Assembly: GCF_042100115.1 (NCBI RefSeq)
Contig: NC_091272.1
Coordinates: forward strand, 5,394,001 to 5,458,000
Source: Alternaria dauci
Lineage: Eukaryota > Ascomycota > Dothideomycetes > Pleosporales > Pleosporaceae
DNA: 64,000 bases
Direction of reading: 5' to 3'
The number at the start of each line of letters is the position of its first letter. The first letter of the stretch is position 1. Below are positions 1 to 10,171 of the stretch, piece by piece. Made by a program: the position numbers and the translations under genes. The notes under the pieces are model-generated. The model was not told the DNA's origin. It saw only the letters and a list, made by a program, of their open reading frames with translations, and ran no database searches.

Positions 1-142
1 ACCCACTAAGTCCTCCACCAACAACAATGTAGTCATAGGTTGTCGACTCGGAAAGTGTTTGTCGCACGTTTACTACCGCTGCTGCTACTGTAGAAAGGAA
101 GCCGACGAGCCCGGCGAGCGAGGTATACTTAACCGAGGGCAT
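1..142 (-). CDS. GMC-type FAD oxidoreductase, 5' end only
   Basis: Reading the minus strand from the ATG at 142 gives 47 residues that run off the left edge of the window. They start MPSVKYTSLAGLVGFLS, a hydrophobic secretion signal, followed by a short linker and then YDYIVVGGGLSG. That last stretch is the GxGxxG dinucleotide-binding beta-alpha-beta motif that opens GMC oxidoreductases such as glucose oxidase and aryl-alcohol oxidase, where it binds the ADP part of FAD. Seen: signal-like N-terminus plus the FAD motif. Known: this spacing (motif right after a signal peptide) is typical of secreted GMC enzymes. Inferred: a secreted flavin oxidase or dehydrogenase; the substrate cannot be told because the rest of the gene lies outside the window. 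Another FAD/NAD(P) family with the same motif is possible. Confidence 0.75.
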   Translation of the reverse strand, partial: MPSVKYTSLAGLVGFLSTVAAAVVNVRQTLSESTTYDYIVVGGGLSG

Positions 143-1238
143 CTTCGTGTGTCTGTCGGGTTGCTCGGTGATGATTTTGATGCAGTATCACACCCGTAAC
201 GTAGAAGATATACAATCTCATATCCAGCATGCGAAGGGCGAAGATTGCCATGGCCTACGGATTTACCCATAGGTCGGGCTAGGGCCCTCAATCTGTTCAA
301 GTCTAGTCCACACGTGGAAGGTGGTGCGCTGTATTTGAGTCATTATGGATGGACAAATTTGAGTATTCCCACTCATTTCAGTGTGCTCGCTGTGATGTTG
401 TTATGTTGATCGTGCATCCTTCATCTGCGTGTTCTCAGCGAGTTCCCCCCTTTGGCGCTTGTCAAGCCAATCAAGAACGATCGTTTGGTGGGGCGCCAAG
501 CCGGGGCGCGGCGAGGAGCTTTCCCCTTGCATGTCGCCTCACCCGAACACCATCCTTCGGCAGATGTCTTCTTTGCTCCAACACCGCCAGGCCCGGCCTT
601 TCCGAGGCATTTGTGTGACGGCTGATAGTTGCGCTCGTTCCGTTGCTTCGTCCAGAGTACTCCTAGCGTACCATCCAGACCCCTCACTTTGATCCACGTT
701 GCGTGTCCGACGAACGCAAGTTGCAAAGCGAATGGCAAGAACGGAATCTGTCATGCAAGGAGGTCTAAGCGATCGCCACATCGTCGTCACAGCATAGCTC
801 CGACATGCAAGTCCCGAACTGTAGGATGCAACTAGCAGATACAGCGCTAGGCTCTCAATACCAGCCAGTCGCGTGAGGATGTACAACACGTCGTAGCCCA
901 GGCTATGCACGCCCCCGGTCCCTACACGGCTTGTTCACGATTTAGGTTGTCATTATCCGAGTTATCCACGATACCAGCTAATACCCTGTAACGACGGGAA
1001 ACCAGTCGACAAACTGTGCCTCAGTGGACCGGCACTCAATGTGTGACAGATGAATCACAAACGAAGGATGCATAGGAGGAACAACCAGCAAGTTTTGTCT
1101 CCAAGGGAAGAATTTTGCCGTGCCGCAACTTGGCCCGATGTAAAGACTCTTCATGTCTCATCTCATGGCTAAACTTGGTTGCCACTCTTTGCCCTCCAGC
1201 TATACCAGTACGCACGGGCTGCCAAATACACGATAGAG
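143..1238. other. Gene-free stretch
   Basis: About 1.1 kb between the divergent starts of the oxidoreductase and the rhodopsin-domain gene. I see no open frame with a convincing start, no domain motif and no RNA gene. It must hold both promoters; no clear TATA box stands out. Confidence 0.6.
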
Positions 1239-2514
1239 ATGGCAGATCCTGAAAATCTGCCAACAAAACACCTTGAGCTGATTGTAGTGTCCATTTTCAT
1301 GATCGCCATCAGCACATTCTTCGCAGTGTGGAGGTTAGCGATCAGATTCAAGATATCTCGCTGGATGCAAACGAGCGATTGGCTCATGATACTTGGGACA
1401 GTAAGTAGAAGACACACTTTGATCATCGTCCTTTCATGACTGATTGTTCTCAACAGGCAATGAACAATGCCGCGATTTCAGTATCAATCGTGTCTGGGTT
1501 TAATGGCGCAGGTCGTCTTATGAGCGATCCCTTCTGGCAGCCAGATACAGTGGAGAAGATGGTTTATCAAAATCATCTTGTCTTTGCTAGCCAGCTGTTA
1601 AACGTTTACGCCATGTGGATTGTCAAGCTCTCGATCTGCACGTATCTTTTAGTCCTCAACTTCTCGAGAGGATATCGTTGGGTTATATGGGTAAGCACAC
1701 TATATTACCAAGTTCGTCTTGAATGTCCGCTGATATGACCGCGTTTCTACAGGCAACCATCGTATTCGCCACACACTTCAACTTTGTGTTGCCGGTAATA
1801 CAGCACTTTGGTTTATGTAGGCCTCTCGCATCTAGATGGGACACGCGTATTACGGACAAACAATGCTGGTCACAGGTTGTGCAGATAGGTATTGCATATA
1901 CCCAGGCCATCTCCAACATCATCACAGACTTGGTATACGCGACCGCGCCCATCGCATACATACGGTCTGTCAAACTTAGCACGCATACCCAGTGGAGTGT
2001 GCGAATTGTCTTCCTTATGTCATTGGTGTAAGATACACGTCCCTACTGAGGCAAGGAGCACATATTGACCGACAGCAGCTGTACAGCCATATCTGCAATA
2101 AAATTGTGGGACTTCCAACGACTACAAGGTCTGAAAGAAGTCTGCTATGAGTCTGTAACGCTCTCTATATGGTCCATGACCGAAGTGTCCATCGGTATCG
2201 TGGTCGCAAACCTACCCCCTTTGCGCAAATCTTTCGACGGGCTTCTGAAAAATGTTCTTTCCGAATGTTCCACCAGCCGGTCGACCTTGAGCAGATTTCA
2301 GAGCTTCCACCTCCCAACTTATCATACCCAGTACGATCTAAGGGTTACAGATCAAGGCAGGACGGGTAGAAGCGCGAAGTCGCACGGCGCGACCACGGTC
2401 ACTGGAGATCACGAGAGTGGCAAAGCGATTATAGAAGATGTCTACCTGGGAGAGGGCAAGCATAGCGATGAGTTGATGCGTCGATCCGAAGTCAGCATTG
2501 AGGGGCGTCCTTGA
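1239..2514 (+). CDS. Fungal rhodopsin-domain integral membrane protein
   Basis: Exons 1239-1400, 1457-1690, 1753-2027 and 2076-2514 join in frame to give 369 residues. All introns have clean signals (gtaagt, gtaagc and gtaaga donors; cag ends). The first segment, HLELIVVSIFMIAISTFF, is a membrane span; five to six more follow, with conserved-looking features of the fungal rhodopsin (SAT4-like) family: SDWLMILGT at the second span, Cys-containing loops (CRPLASRWD and KQCWS) and the TDLVYATAPI segment, then LWSMTEVSIGIVVANLPPL near the last span (read here as SIWSMTEVSIGIVVANLPPL). The C-terminal 90 residues are hydrophilic and probably cytosolic. Known: this family is large in plant-associated ascomycetes, some members resembling PTH11 receptors, most without known function. 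The CFEM domain of PTH11 is absent. Start: ATG at 1239; an in-frame upstream ATG at 1179 would add 20 residues. Confidence 0.85.
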
Positions 2515-2651
2515 GATCCTCCTCAATGTCTTAATCATCAACTCTTATTGTTGTTCTCGTTAACGTATACATACTACTTGTCAGTCACATCCTCCCAAGA
2601 CGTGTAATATCCCAGCGACAGTCTACATAAACATCTCAAGTACGCAAGATC

Positions 2652-3511
2652 TTACGCCTTCTCTCGCATTTCATGCCTCATGGGCTCATACACCGCCGAC
2701 TTCTCCCACGTATCTTCCTGCTGAAGCCTCTGAACCCTCATATCGGCGACAACAGTATTCCGCTTCCTGCTGATAACGATTTGCGCAACCCACACGACAA
2801 TCAGAACTGAGGCGCAAATCAGCGTTGGGATCAAGATTGCTCTGCTCGCCTTGGCCTCTTTGCACATCCTCTCAGTCCAGTCCATATCCACCATGTAGAT
2901 ATTCTCTAGGAGGTGGCATGCAGCCAGCTCACGTGTGCAGACGAAATGGTTGTTGACAGATGTGTAAACGGAGTTTGGTATGCAAGTTGAGCCTTGCAGA
3001 CGGGTCTTGGTTTGCGATGTGAAGATTATGGATGTAAACGATGTGGCAAGTGCGGTGGCGCCAAAGAAGATCGAAGATACGAGCATCCATGGAAAGCCTC
3101 GCCCAATAACCAGTTGGTTCTAAAGGTTCAGTTAGCAGCACCTTTTGCCACGACCTGGCGATAACGTACCCTCTCTTTCCTCGACTTCCACCACACTGCG
3201 AGCCATCCCACAAGTCCAGCAGCTAATCCAACACATCCACTCAGTAAAATACACACATCATTGCTGGTCACCTGTTCGAACGTCACTCTGTCGAAGTCGT
3301 CACTCCCTGAGTCGACCGCAGCCCAGTATGCGCCACGCTCAGGTGAGCCAATGCGTCCGTACCATGTGTAGGAACCTTCTGGAATTCTCGAATCTAGTGA
3401 GGCTGTGTAGTCTGTGGTAAGGTAGACTGTGACAGCTGATAGAGCGAGGAGGGATGTTGAAGTCGCAAGAGCAGTGGTTTGCAGAATGGCGGGAAGCTTT
3501 AGGAAATGCAT
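2652..3511 (-). CDS. Four-span membrane protein, unknown function
   Basis: Exons 3170-3511 and 2652-3119 (minus strand), joined at a 50-nt intron with a gtacgt donor, give 269 residues. Four hydrophobic spans are visible: near residues 8-32, in the segment VCILLSGCVGLAAGLVGWLA (about 85-107), at WMLVSSIFFGATALATSFTS (about 125-148), and near AILIPTLICASVLIVVWVAQ (about 205-228). The loop between spans 1 and 2 holds aromatic and acidic residues; the loop between spans 3 and 4 has four cysteines, which could form disulfides outside the cell. The layout resembles SUR7/PalI- or claudin-like tetraspan proteins, but I see no diagnostic motif, so that is only a guess. Its stop lies 137 bases from that of the convergent rhodopsin-domain gene. 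Confidence 0.75.
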
Positions 3512-4242
3512 AGCTGGGTGGACGATACTAGTGGAGTTTGTACTCGATTGGGATGAAGTGATTGGAATGGGGAGATGTTATTGCGATGAAGTAGCATGGA
3601 AAGAAGAGCAGGCAGATTAACAACATTATGTACATGCGACGAGGGGATTGTTATCGGAGTGACATTCTACCGCATCACCATCTTGCAATGGTGGAACGGG
3701 ACCCGAGTCGAACACACCAACGCGATTGCGCCTCGTTTACACGTCTTACAGCGAACCGTTGACCTCAATACGACTAGCAGACGCCTACATGCGGTGGGTA
3801 GAGGAAGGAATGCACGCTACTGTATAATGCGTTCGACGGGCATGTTGTTCCGATGTAGAGTGGACGAACTTGGGCGAGAGCCACGATGCGCTGGAACGGC
3901 TGCTTTGGTACAATGATGGGGAAGATATTAACTCCACTCTTCTTATTTTACTGTGTCCTCCATCACGGCTTTGGTATTATGGCGTGTGTTACTCCAGCAA
4001 CGTTGGCAGGACCGGAGTTCGCTTCGAGCATGTCAAGCACAGCACCGCCTACAACGAAGGATTCCCTCTGCATATTCCCTGCTATTTATGTTTGATACCC
4101 CGCTTAGCCAAAGTCACGATGGCTCTGTAGTAGAAGAACGAAAAAATGTCAACCTTGCGGTTGGCATGGCAGCCATTCACATGTCAATCATCATTACATG
4201 CCGCCATCTCAAGCTTTGTATTTGCTGCTTAGCCATACCATC
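3512..4242. other. Gene-free stretch
   Basis: About 730 bases upstream of the tetraspan gene and downstream of the WW-like gene. Short open frames overlap on the plus strand around 3870-4250 but share no start context, splice logic or motif, so I do not call a gene. A tRNA-like CCA-ending string near 3690 does not fold as a tRNA. Confidence 0.5.
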
Positions 4243-5144
4243 TTAGTAATCGTCGTCTTCATACCTCTGTTCGTCCCTGCCCTCATCATACGCATTCTCC
4301 ATGTTGTCTCCAAATTGCTCCACCCCCTCCGTCATATTATCCCACTTGTTCTCAATATCCTGCGGTATATCCTCCACCTCCTGAACCTTCTCGCCGGTCC
4401 ATTCCGCAGCGTTTTCAGGGAAGTTTTCAATATCGTTAACGCCGTTATCCCACTTCTGTTCCACGTCGTCGCCAAAGTTTTCCACGCGTCCGACTTGCTC
4501 GCCGGTCCATCCTGCGGCGTTTTCGGGCAGGTTGCTGATGTCGTTGCCGAACTCGTCGACGCCCTGCGAGACGTTTGCTTTGGCGCTGTCCCAGCCGTCC
4601 TCTGTAAGGCAGGTTAGTGGGCTGATGAGACAGATCCAAAGTTGTGTGATTACGTACCAATCTTGTCGCTTTCGTGCATCAGCAATGCTCCGCCCGCAAG
4701 ACCTGCTGCGCCAGCTGCGGCGTACTTCCAGCCATTGCCGCCCGACTTTTGTTCTTCCTGTTGGTCACTACGGGTAGGGTCGTACGAGCTCTGGTTGTAT
4801 GCGCCCTGGTTGCTGTAGCCATCTTGGCCGTAGCCGTAACCACCTTGTTGTGGTGGAGCACCGTAGTTGCCCTGCTGCTGAGCGTATCCAGGTCCAGGGT
4901 ATTGGTAAGTGCGCTCGCCGTTTTGCTGGTTCACGAATATCCAGCGGTTTTCGCGCCCATCCCACTCAGCATACCAAGGCGGGGAGACTGGCGGTGGTTG
5001 CGGAGAGTGCTGTTGGGGTGGATATTGAGAGTAACCTTGCTGTTGCTGTGGTGGTGGGTATTGGGAGTAGCCGGACTGCTGTTGCTGTTGATTCTGCTTG
5101 TCGCCGCCGGTCAAATCGGAGATTAATTCGCTCAGGAAGCCCAT
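4243..5144 (-). CDS. WW-like domain protein with repeated acidic tail
   Basis: Exons 4658-5144 and 4243-4601 join in frame (281 residues). After MGFLSELISDLTGG comes a Gln/Pro/Tyr-rich stretch (QQQQQ, SQYPPPQ repeats), then a WW-like core: SPPWYAEWDGRENRWIFVN continuing to the NGERTY-QYP end, where the second signature Trp is replaced by Tyr. A Gly/Gln/Tyr-rich region follows, then a short glycine/alanine helix (KYAAAGAAGLAGGALL) that is not quite long enough to be a sure membrane span. The exon-2 tail consists of two to three copies of a unit containing PENAAxWTGE and KWDN, repeated at the DNA level too. Start: ATG at 5144, because GFLSELISDLTGG is the natural N-terminus; an upstream frame to 5201 also exists. 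Function unknown; Pro-rich plus WW suggests protein scaffolding. Confidence 0.8.
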
Positions 5145-5790
5145 GGTGAGTGTGTTATGTTTGTTACGCAGGGAGAGAAGCTGGTGATGGAGGTTTGCCA
5201 ATGTCCAGGTAGGTGCGGTATTTATTCAATCGTCCGCATCAGCCCCTCTCGCACATCAATCGATCCACTACAGCTGCAGCTAGGTCTGTTCGAGATCGCT
5301 CACCATGTGTAACAAATGCGAACGGCCGGAGCTTTGAAACGTGGCGCAATCTCGGTGAGGCGGTGGGGCGGTGCCGCTAACTCCGGCGTCAGAAAAAGCA
5401 GCACTGATGCGATTGCCAACGACGAGAACCTCCAGAGAACCCATCAGCGCGACAAACACGAGCAATTAACATGTCGAAACCGCGAAACCCGAAAGAAGAC
5501 TACTGTCTGGATGAGGAAGCCAGCATACATCAACACGCAGCCAAGCATCACGAAGCTTTACTTGGCACACGGATAGTCCCTCCCGGCTGAGCTAGGCTAT
5601 GTCATCCCCGCTTTGGTGACCACTTTGAGGCGCAGTTCAGGGGCATCTGACGCATTCGCTGCGCCACCCGGCCGAGCTGGTGTCAACAGCATGGTACGCA
5701 GTCCAGTTTTACGATACTCAGCCGTGAACAATCGGAACCTTATTACGCTACGTACAGTCAACGAACTTCGCTCCTTGCGCCGCAGGCCTA
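5145..5790. other. Gene-free stretch
   Basis: About 650 bases between the start of the WW-like gene and the 3' end of the broken leucine-rich gene. No coding or RNA feature recognised. Confidence 0.5.
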
Positions 5791-6760
5791 TCATGCACGG
5801 TGATCACGAGCGTTCCATGCGCCCCATTTCGCAAAGTCCCAGTCTTTGTAGTACCTGGGATACCCATCTCGCCAAAAAAGGTGATACCGTCCAAAGTTGA
5901 AGACAATCTCCAAGCTCTCGCCAATTGTTGCGCTTCTCCTTAAATAGGTCTGGTGCTCGAAGCAGTCGATGAAATAGACGGGTAGTGGCCTCGCACTGAG
6001 GTTAAGATATTTGAGTGTTGTCGGCCAATATGGGCACTTGAGTACGTAGCTATTCATCTTGTTCACACGTTTCCGATGTCCGGTGAGCGTGATCGACTGG
6101 ATATCATCGCAAAAGAGCAGATCCCAGAGCGTGTGACCACCAACTTTGGGTGCACAATCTATACGTACGTGCCGTAAGTTTGGCAGCGCTCTAATCATTT
6201 TCGCGACCGTTTCGTCGTTGATCCTCATAGTCCGTTCGCGCGCTGGGTCGCCAAGGTACAAATTGTGGAGTGATTCTCGGAACTCCGATGGAGCGTTCGT
6301 TATATCCGTTATCATGCGGCTACAGCAAGTGTCTCGTCAGCAAATCGTGAAGAGGTATGTGGGGCCATCAAGTGCATGACCAACTTTTCGACAACAACAT
6401 TGGGCGTAAACTGCAGCGTATCAATGTGCTTGCGGTCGAAGATGGCTGGACCCCAAGCTTCCTTCGAATCTATAACCAGCCGGCGCCTCGTTTCCCCAAC
6501 CGGATACTTGAAGATGGGGTAATCCGGATCCGGTCGTTGATGTTACTCGTGGACAAAATCCCTTCCGTACCCATCAATCCCGTCCAAACGTGCCAAAGGC
6601 CATTTTCGATCGCGACCATCCTTCATGTTAAATCGAGTCAATTCGAGCTCTTCATCTTCAGGATAACCGTAGATCCATTTCGGGGGTTCTTTTCCTCACG
6701 GCATGTCTGGTGTGGTACTGGAGCGAGGACTTGGAGGAAGAGAGCGAGTTATTGAGGGTG
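5791..6760 (-). pseudogene. Leucine-rich/F-box-like gene broken by stops
   Basis: The 3' part (6315 to 5791) is open and reads as a leucine-rich, beta-alpha protein: ALPNLRHVRIDCAPK, then IQSITLTGHRKRV, then TTLKYLNLSARPLPVYF, in the style of fungal F-box-associated LRR proteins. Upstream the same kind of sequence continues (PPKWIYGYPEDEELELTRFN; GETRRRLVIDSKEAWGPAIF) but is interrupted by an in-frame TAA at 6543-6545 and a TGA at 6696-6698. A 65-nt intron with a weak gttggt donor and a TAG acceptor at about 6320 would join the parts. Both stops differ by one C-to-T change from CAA and CGA codons. Seen: stops inside protein-like sequence. Inferred: a decayed gene, possibly hit by repeat-induced point mutation. 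A shorter functional gene starting at the ATG at 6315 (174 residues) remains possible. Confidence 0.5.
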
Positions 6761-7281
6761 GCCTCCGGAGAGTCCGGCCGAATTAAAATCAAGGTATCAC
6801 CGTTCTTGGCATCGACACGTCTCGTGACTATGCCACACATGAACGACACGCCACGACATTAGGAATTCACATTGGATGTCGAGAGTATATCAAATATTAG
6901 GAATGTATCGAAGAGTTCGCTTCGACTGGCTCGAACAAGCCGATGTGTCGACGGTGTGATACCTGCTGTGGACACTACCTCGCACGTGATCCGACAACTA
7001 TCCAGGGCCGTTGGACTCTATGCCACCGTCATGTGAGTGAGTGAGATGCCGTTGAAACCTCCAGGGCAGACCTACGGCAGTGCGACGTACGTGAAGGCAA
7101 TCATATCATCTGATACCGCACAGATTCACCGCTCATCTCACCTCTGTAGCCCCAGTAGCTTCATACCTATCATGCCAACCTTGAAATACTCCCTCGCGTC
7201 TTCTTATCGTCCTCTTCCCTACACTTCTCACACCACACTCTCAACTTCTCTGTAGTCTATCTCGGCCAATCCAAACCCACC
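6761..7281. other. Intergenic, promoter of secreted protein gene
   Basis: About 520 bases. The last 100 bases before the ATG at 7282 are a pyrimidine-rich leader (CT blocks with cacacc), typical of fungal promoters and 5' leaders; no TATA box is obvious. Confidence 0.5.
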
Positions 7282-8133
7282 ATGAAGCTCTTCGCAGCCT
7301 CCATCCTTACTCTCGCCCTCTTGGGCCCTCTTACTGCCGCTGCCGGTCTTGACGGCGAAACCTGCAACGAAGGCGAGAAGCAGTGCATCCTCAATGACCA
7401 GATGATCGGCCAATGTGTCAACGGCAAGTGGGCCATCGTCAAGATCTGCGAGCCTGGCGATCTCTGGGTTGAGAACCCTACACCTCTATGTGCTTCGAGC
7501 CCCGATGGAAACGCAACCCCCGACGCAGACAGCAACGTTTCTACCATAGAGAGCCTTGGTAATGATGGTGTTGAGGCTTCTACCGCCGAGGCATGCCGTG
7601 ATGGCGACGCGCAGTGCGAAGTCATACCGCTGATCCTACTTGGCCATCATGCGATCAAACGCTGCAACAACAACGAGTGGTTTACCGATACGGTCTGTAT
7701 CCGAGAGGACGTCTGCCATGCCGAGCCTTACCCTCACTGCACCAGTGTCGAGACCATCGGAGCACGTGAAGAAGACAATGACGGAGAGGCTGAGAACGAC
7801 GTCATCGATGCTGTGAGTTTCACATCTTCTCCTCCCTCGTTTTTCGCTCATTTGCTGATTGTTTTCAGGACCAGATCAACGAATTTGAACTGCCGTGCAT
7901 CCGATGCGAGAGGTTCCGCGACCAGTGCACCACAGTAAGCTGCGATTACTCGCGTTCTTCTTCTGTCGTCTTCAACCTACTAACAAGATTAGGACTGCTG
8001 GAAGGTAACTCATAACAGGAAGCGGACGTGGTGCCAGAAGACATGCAACAAGAAGATGAAGGAATACCTTGTCGAAAAAGGGAACCGTGGACGGTATCAG
8101 GGTACTTGTGCGTGGTACTGCCCCCATTTGTAG
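7282..8133 (+). CDS. Small secreted cysteine-rich protein
   Basis: Exons 7282-7812, 7869-7934 and 7993-8133 give 245 residues. Residues 1-21 (MKLFAASILTLALLGPLTAA) are a clear signal peptide. Two related modules follow: C28-x6-C35-x9-C45-x4-W50-x5-C56 and, after an acidic Ser/Thr linker with possible N-glycosylation, C-x6-C-x15-C-x4-W-x5-C, then another acidic linker. The third part (exons 2-3) has a different pattern, ending in several basic residues and CAWYCPHL, with about eight more cysteines. The first two modules look like the short disulfide modules C..G..C..C.NG.W..C seen in fungal extracellular carbohydrate-binding and effector-like proteins; that is a resemblance, not an assignment. 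No transmembrane span or GPI signal. Inferred: a secreted, disulfide-rich protein, candidate effector or wall-associated protein. Confidence 0.8.
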
Positions 8134-8426
8134 CAATGAGCTCTCGCACTAGGATGGCAGGCCGGGGTGAAAGATCTGAGGGTCTCCTTTGACGCTGTAT
8201 GAACCAATAGGACATGTCGATTCCAAGAACTGGGAAATAACAGCGCAGGTGAATACAGGTCGTAGCATAGCATGACTAGCCTGTTCGCATGGAATGCATG
8301 AGTCCCATCTCCACATACCGATGACCTGCTTTAACACATTGAGGACGAACAAATCAAAACAACTGACATGCACAGAAAAGAGCTTCGTATTACCACCTCA
8401 CCTCGTCCGCTTTTTGGGTATCTCTT

Positions 8427-9845
8427 TCAATCAAAAACAACCTTCTTTCCCTGCGGCGCGCCCTTGCCCGCAACATCAATCTTCAACTTTTTGCTCTCCT
8501 TTGCCATCTTCGCAGCCTGCCAACTGGGATGCAGTTCGCCCTTGTCATCCCGCTTGACACCCAGACCCATCTTGCGATCCTTTTTATCGTCCTTCTTGCC
8601 CAATGGCTCTGCATTGCTTCCACTCTGCTGGAGACCAGGACCCATAGGCTTGCCCCGTCTTTGACGCTTGCCGTCGCCGACGACTGCTCCTCGTTTGGCG
8701 TCGAACTTGACGTTCTGTTGTGCTTTCTCAATGTGTTTGGCTTTTGCGCCATATTTCATCTCGGCAATCTTTTGACGGGCGCGTTGGCCGCGGCGGTTCT
8801 TTCGCGGAGCGCTGTCGACGTCGAGGTCGGAGGCTTCGGATTCGGAACCGCTGAAGTAGGCGGCGTGACTGAGCGCGGGGAGGAAGGCGGACGTGGTAGG
8901 TTTGTCCGCGATGGCTTTGGTTTTGCTTTTCTTGGTGGGTATCGCGGCTTCATCAGAGTCAGAGTCGGAGTCGGAGTCGGAGTCGGATTCTGAATCGGCA
9001 GAGGATTCGTCTGAAGCAGGAGCTACAGCCCGGGGAATGGCTGCGCCTTCTTCTCCGTCATGCTCGCTTTCGCTCTCAGCTTCTAGATCGTCATCGGGGT
9101 CGTGTTCGCTTTCGCTATCTGCGATACTTGGTGGTCGATCGTCGTCTGAGATTGAGCCCTCGCTGCCCTCCTCGCCTGAAGATGGCGCAGCTATCCGCGC
9201 GCTGAAAGCCATGTAGGGATCGTCGCCTTCGTCGCTTGCGTCCTGCATCTCCACGTCCTCGGTCTGGGCAGACTTGGATGTCTTTCCCTTGCTGTCATCC
9301 TTCTGCCTCTGCGCATTCTCCGATTTGACATGTTTGTCGTCTCCCCCCTTCTGGTTGTTGTCCGCGGCGTTGCCGGCGCCCAAGATTTGCTTCAAGTCCT
9401 CGACGACACCATCAACCACCTTCTTTACATGCGCCACCTTGAACAATCTGGCTGTGACATTGAGTGTGCTGGTATCCTTGCTTCCTTCCCTGATGCCGGC
9501 GATGTATTCTTGTAGTGGCGCCGCATCCTTCAAGCTCTTGACCCTTGCCAGAGTTTTGCGCAGATGCTGATCGCCTATCTGCTCCAGGTTGAGCGCCTTC
9601 AAGATTTGGTACTCGGCTTCCAAGCGGGAGATTGCTTTTTGATCGCCCTTCTTCTGCGAGTACTTTTTCCTGCGACTGTGTTTCTGGCGCTCAAGCAGGG
9701 AGGCATGTTTTAAAGCTGCGAGAAGCGGCTTTTGCGCGGCTTCGAGGCATTTTTGGCAGTTTTTGGCTCGTTTCGCAGGCGTGGCTGAGGAATGTGGAGG
9801 AAGCTTTCCGGTGGGCGCAGGCGATTCGCGCTTTCGTTTCGGCAT
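8427..9845 (-). CDS. BUD22: Bud22-like ribosome biogenesis protein
   Basis: Single-exon gene of 472 residues. The N-terminal third is helical and basic (MPKRKRESPAPTGK; LLERQKHSRRKKYSQKK; RLEAEYQILKALNLEQIGD; TLARVKSLKDAAPLQEYIAG), matching the N-terminal region of Bud22/SRFBP1 proteins. The middle is long and acidic, with a run of alternating Ser-Asp near residues 285-300 encoded by a GAGTCG/TCGGAG repeat. The C-terminus has the family's final block, ELHPSWQAAKMAKESKKLKI followed by a GKKVVFD ending. Known: yeast Bud22 is a nucleolar factor needed for 18S rRNA maturation and 40S subunit assembly. Seen: N- and C-terminal blocks in the right order. Convergent with the secreted-protein gene, 293 bases between stops. 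Confidence 0.85.
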   Translation of the reverse strand: MPKRKRESPAPTGKLPPHSSATPAKRAKNCQKCLEAAQKPLLAALKHASLLERQKHSRRKKYSQKKGDQKAISRLEAEYQILKALNLEQIGDQHLRKTLARVKSLKDAAPLQEYIAGIREGSKDTSTLNVTARLFKVAHVKKVVDGVVEDLKQILGAGNAADNNQKGGDDKHVKSENAQRQKDDSKGKTSKSAQTEDVEMQDASDEGDDPYMAFSARIAAPSSGEEGSEGSISDDDRPPSIADSESEHDPDDDLEAESESEHDGEEGAAIPRAVAPASDESSADSESDSDSDSDSDSDEAAIPTKKSKTKAIADKPTTSAFLPALSHAAYFSGSESEASDLDVDSAPRKNRRGQRARQKIAEMKYGAKAKHIEKAQQNVKFDAKRGAVVGDGKRQRRGKPMGPGLQQSGSNAEPLGKKDDKKDRKMGLGVKRDDKGELHPSWQAAKMAKESKKLKIDVAGKGAPQGKKVVFD

Positions 9846-10171
9846 TATGGACGTGCTTTTGGGGTGGTTGTTGCTGTGGTTGGCGTGGAGGTGCTGGTGG
9901 AAATTTTGGAAATGCGCCCTGGGCTAATCGATAAGCTCGGCCAGAACCCCTGCACGGCCCCCAGGCCGCTCTCCACCCTTCTTCCTTCACGCTTCTTTCG
10001 TCTGTCACTAACGTCTCGGATCACATGCGCCTCGGAATGTACTATCGTGCGCTATGGTTGAAGAATTTGAAAATACAACGCTGGGATACACATCACAAAG
10101 ATAGCTGATGAGGTCGCACCTTCCGACCGACTTCTCCTCCAATTCAAACCTCATCGCATCTCACTGCAACA

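Noticed and set aside
3680..3790. tRNA-like string on the minus strand ending in a CCA-like end with a gttcgactc T-loop-like motif
   Set aside because: Acceptor and T stems do not pair properly and no anticodon arm forms; not a tRNA.
3870..4246. Overlapping plus-strand open frames
   Set aside because: No start context, no splice-consistent join, no motif; treated as intergenic.
8529..9216. Plus-strand open frames opposite BUD22, with long Ser-Glu repeats
   Set aside because: Shadow of the Ser-Asp repeat of BUD22 on the other strand.
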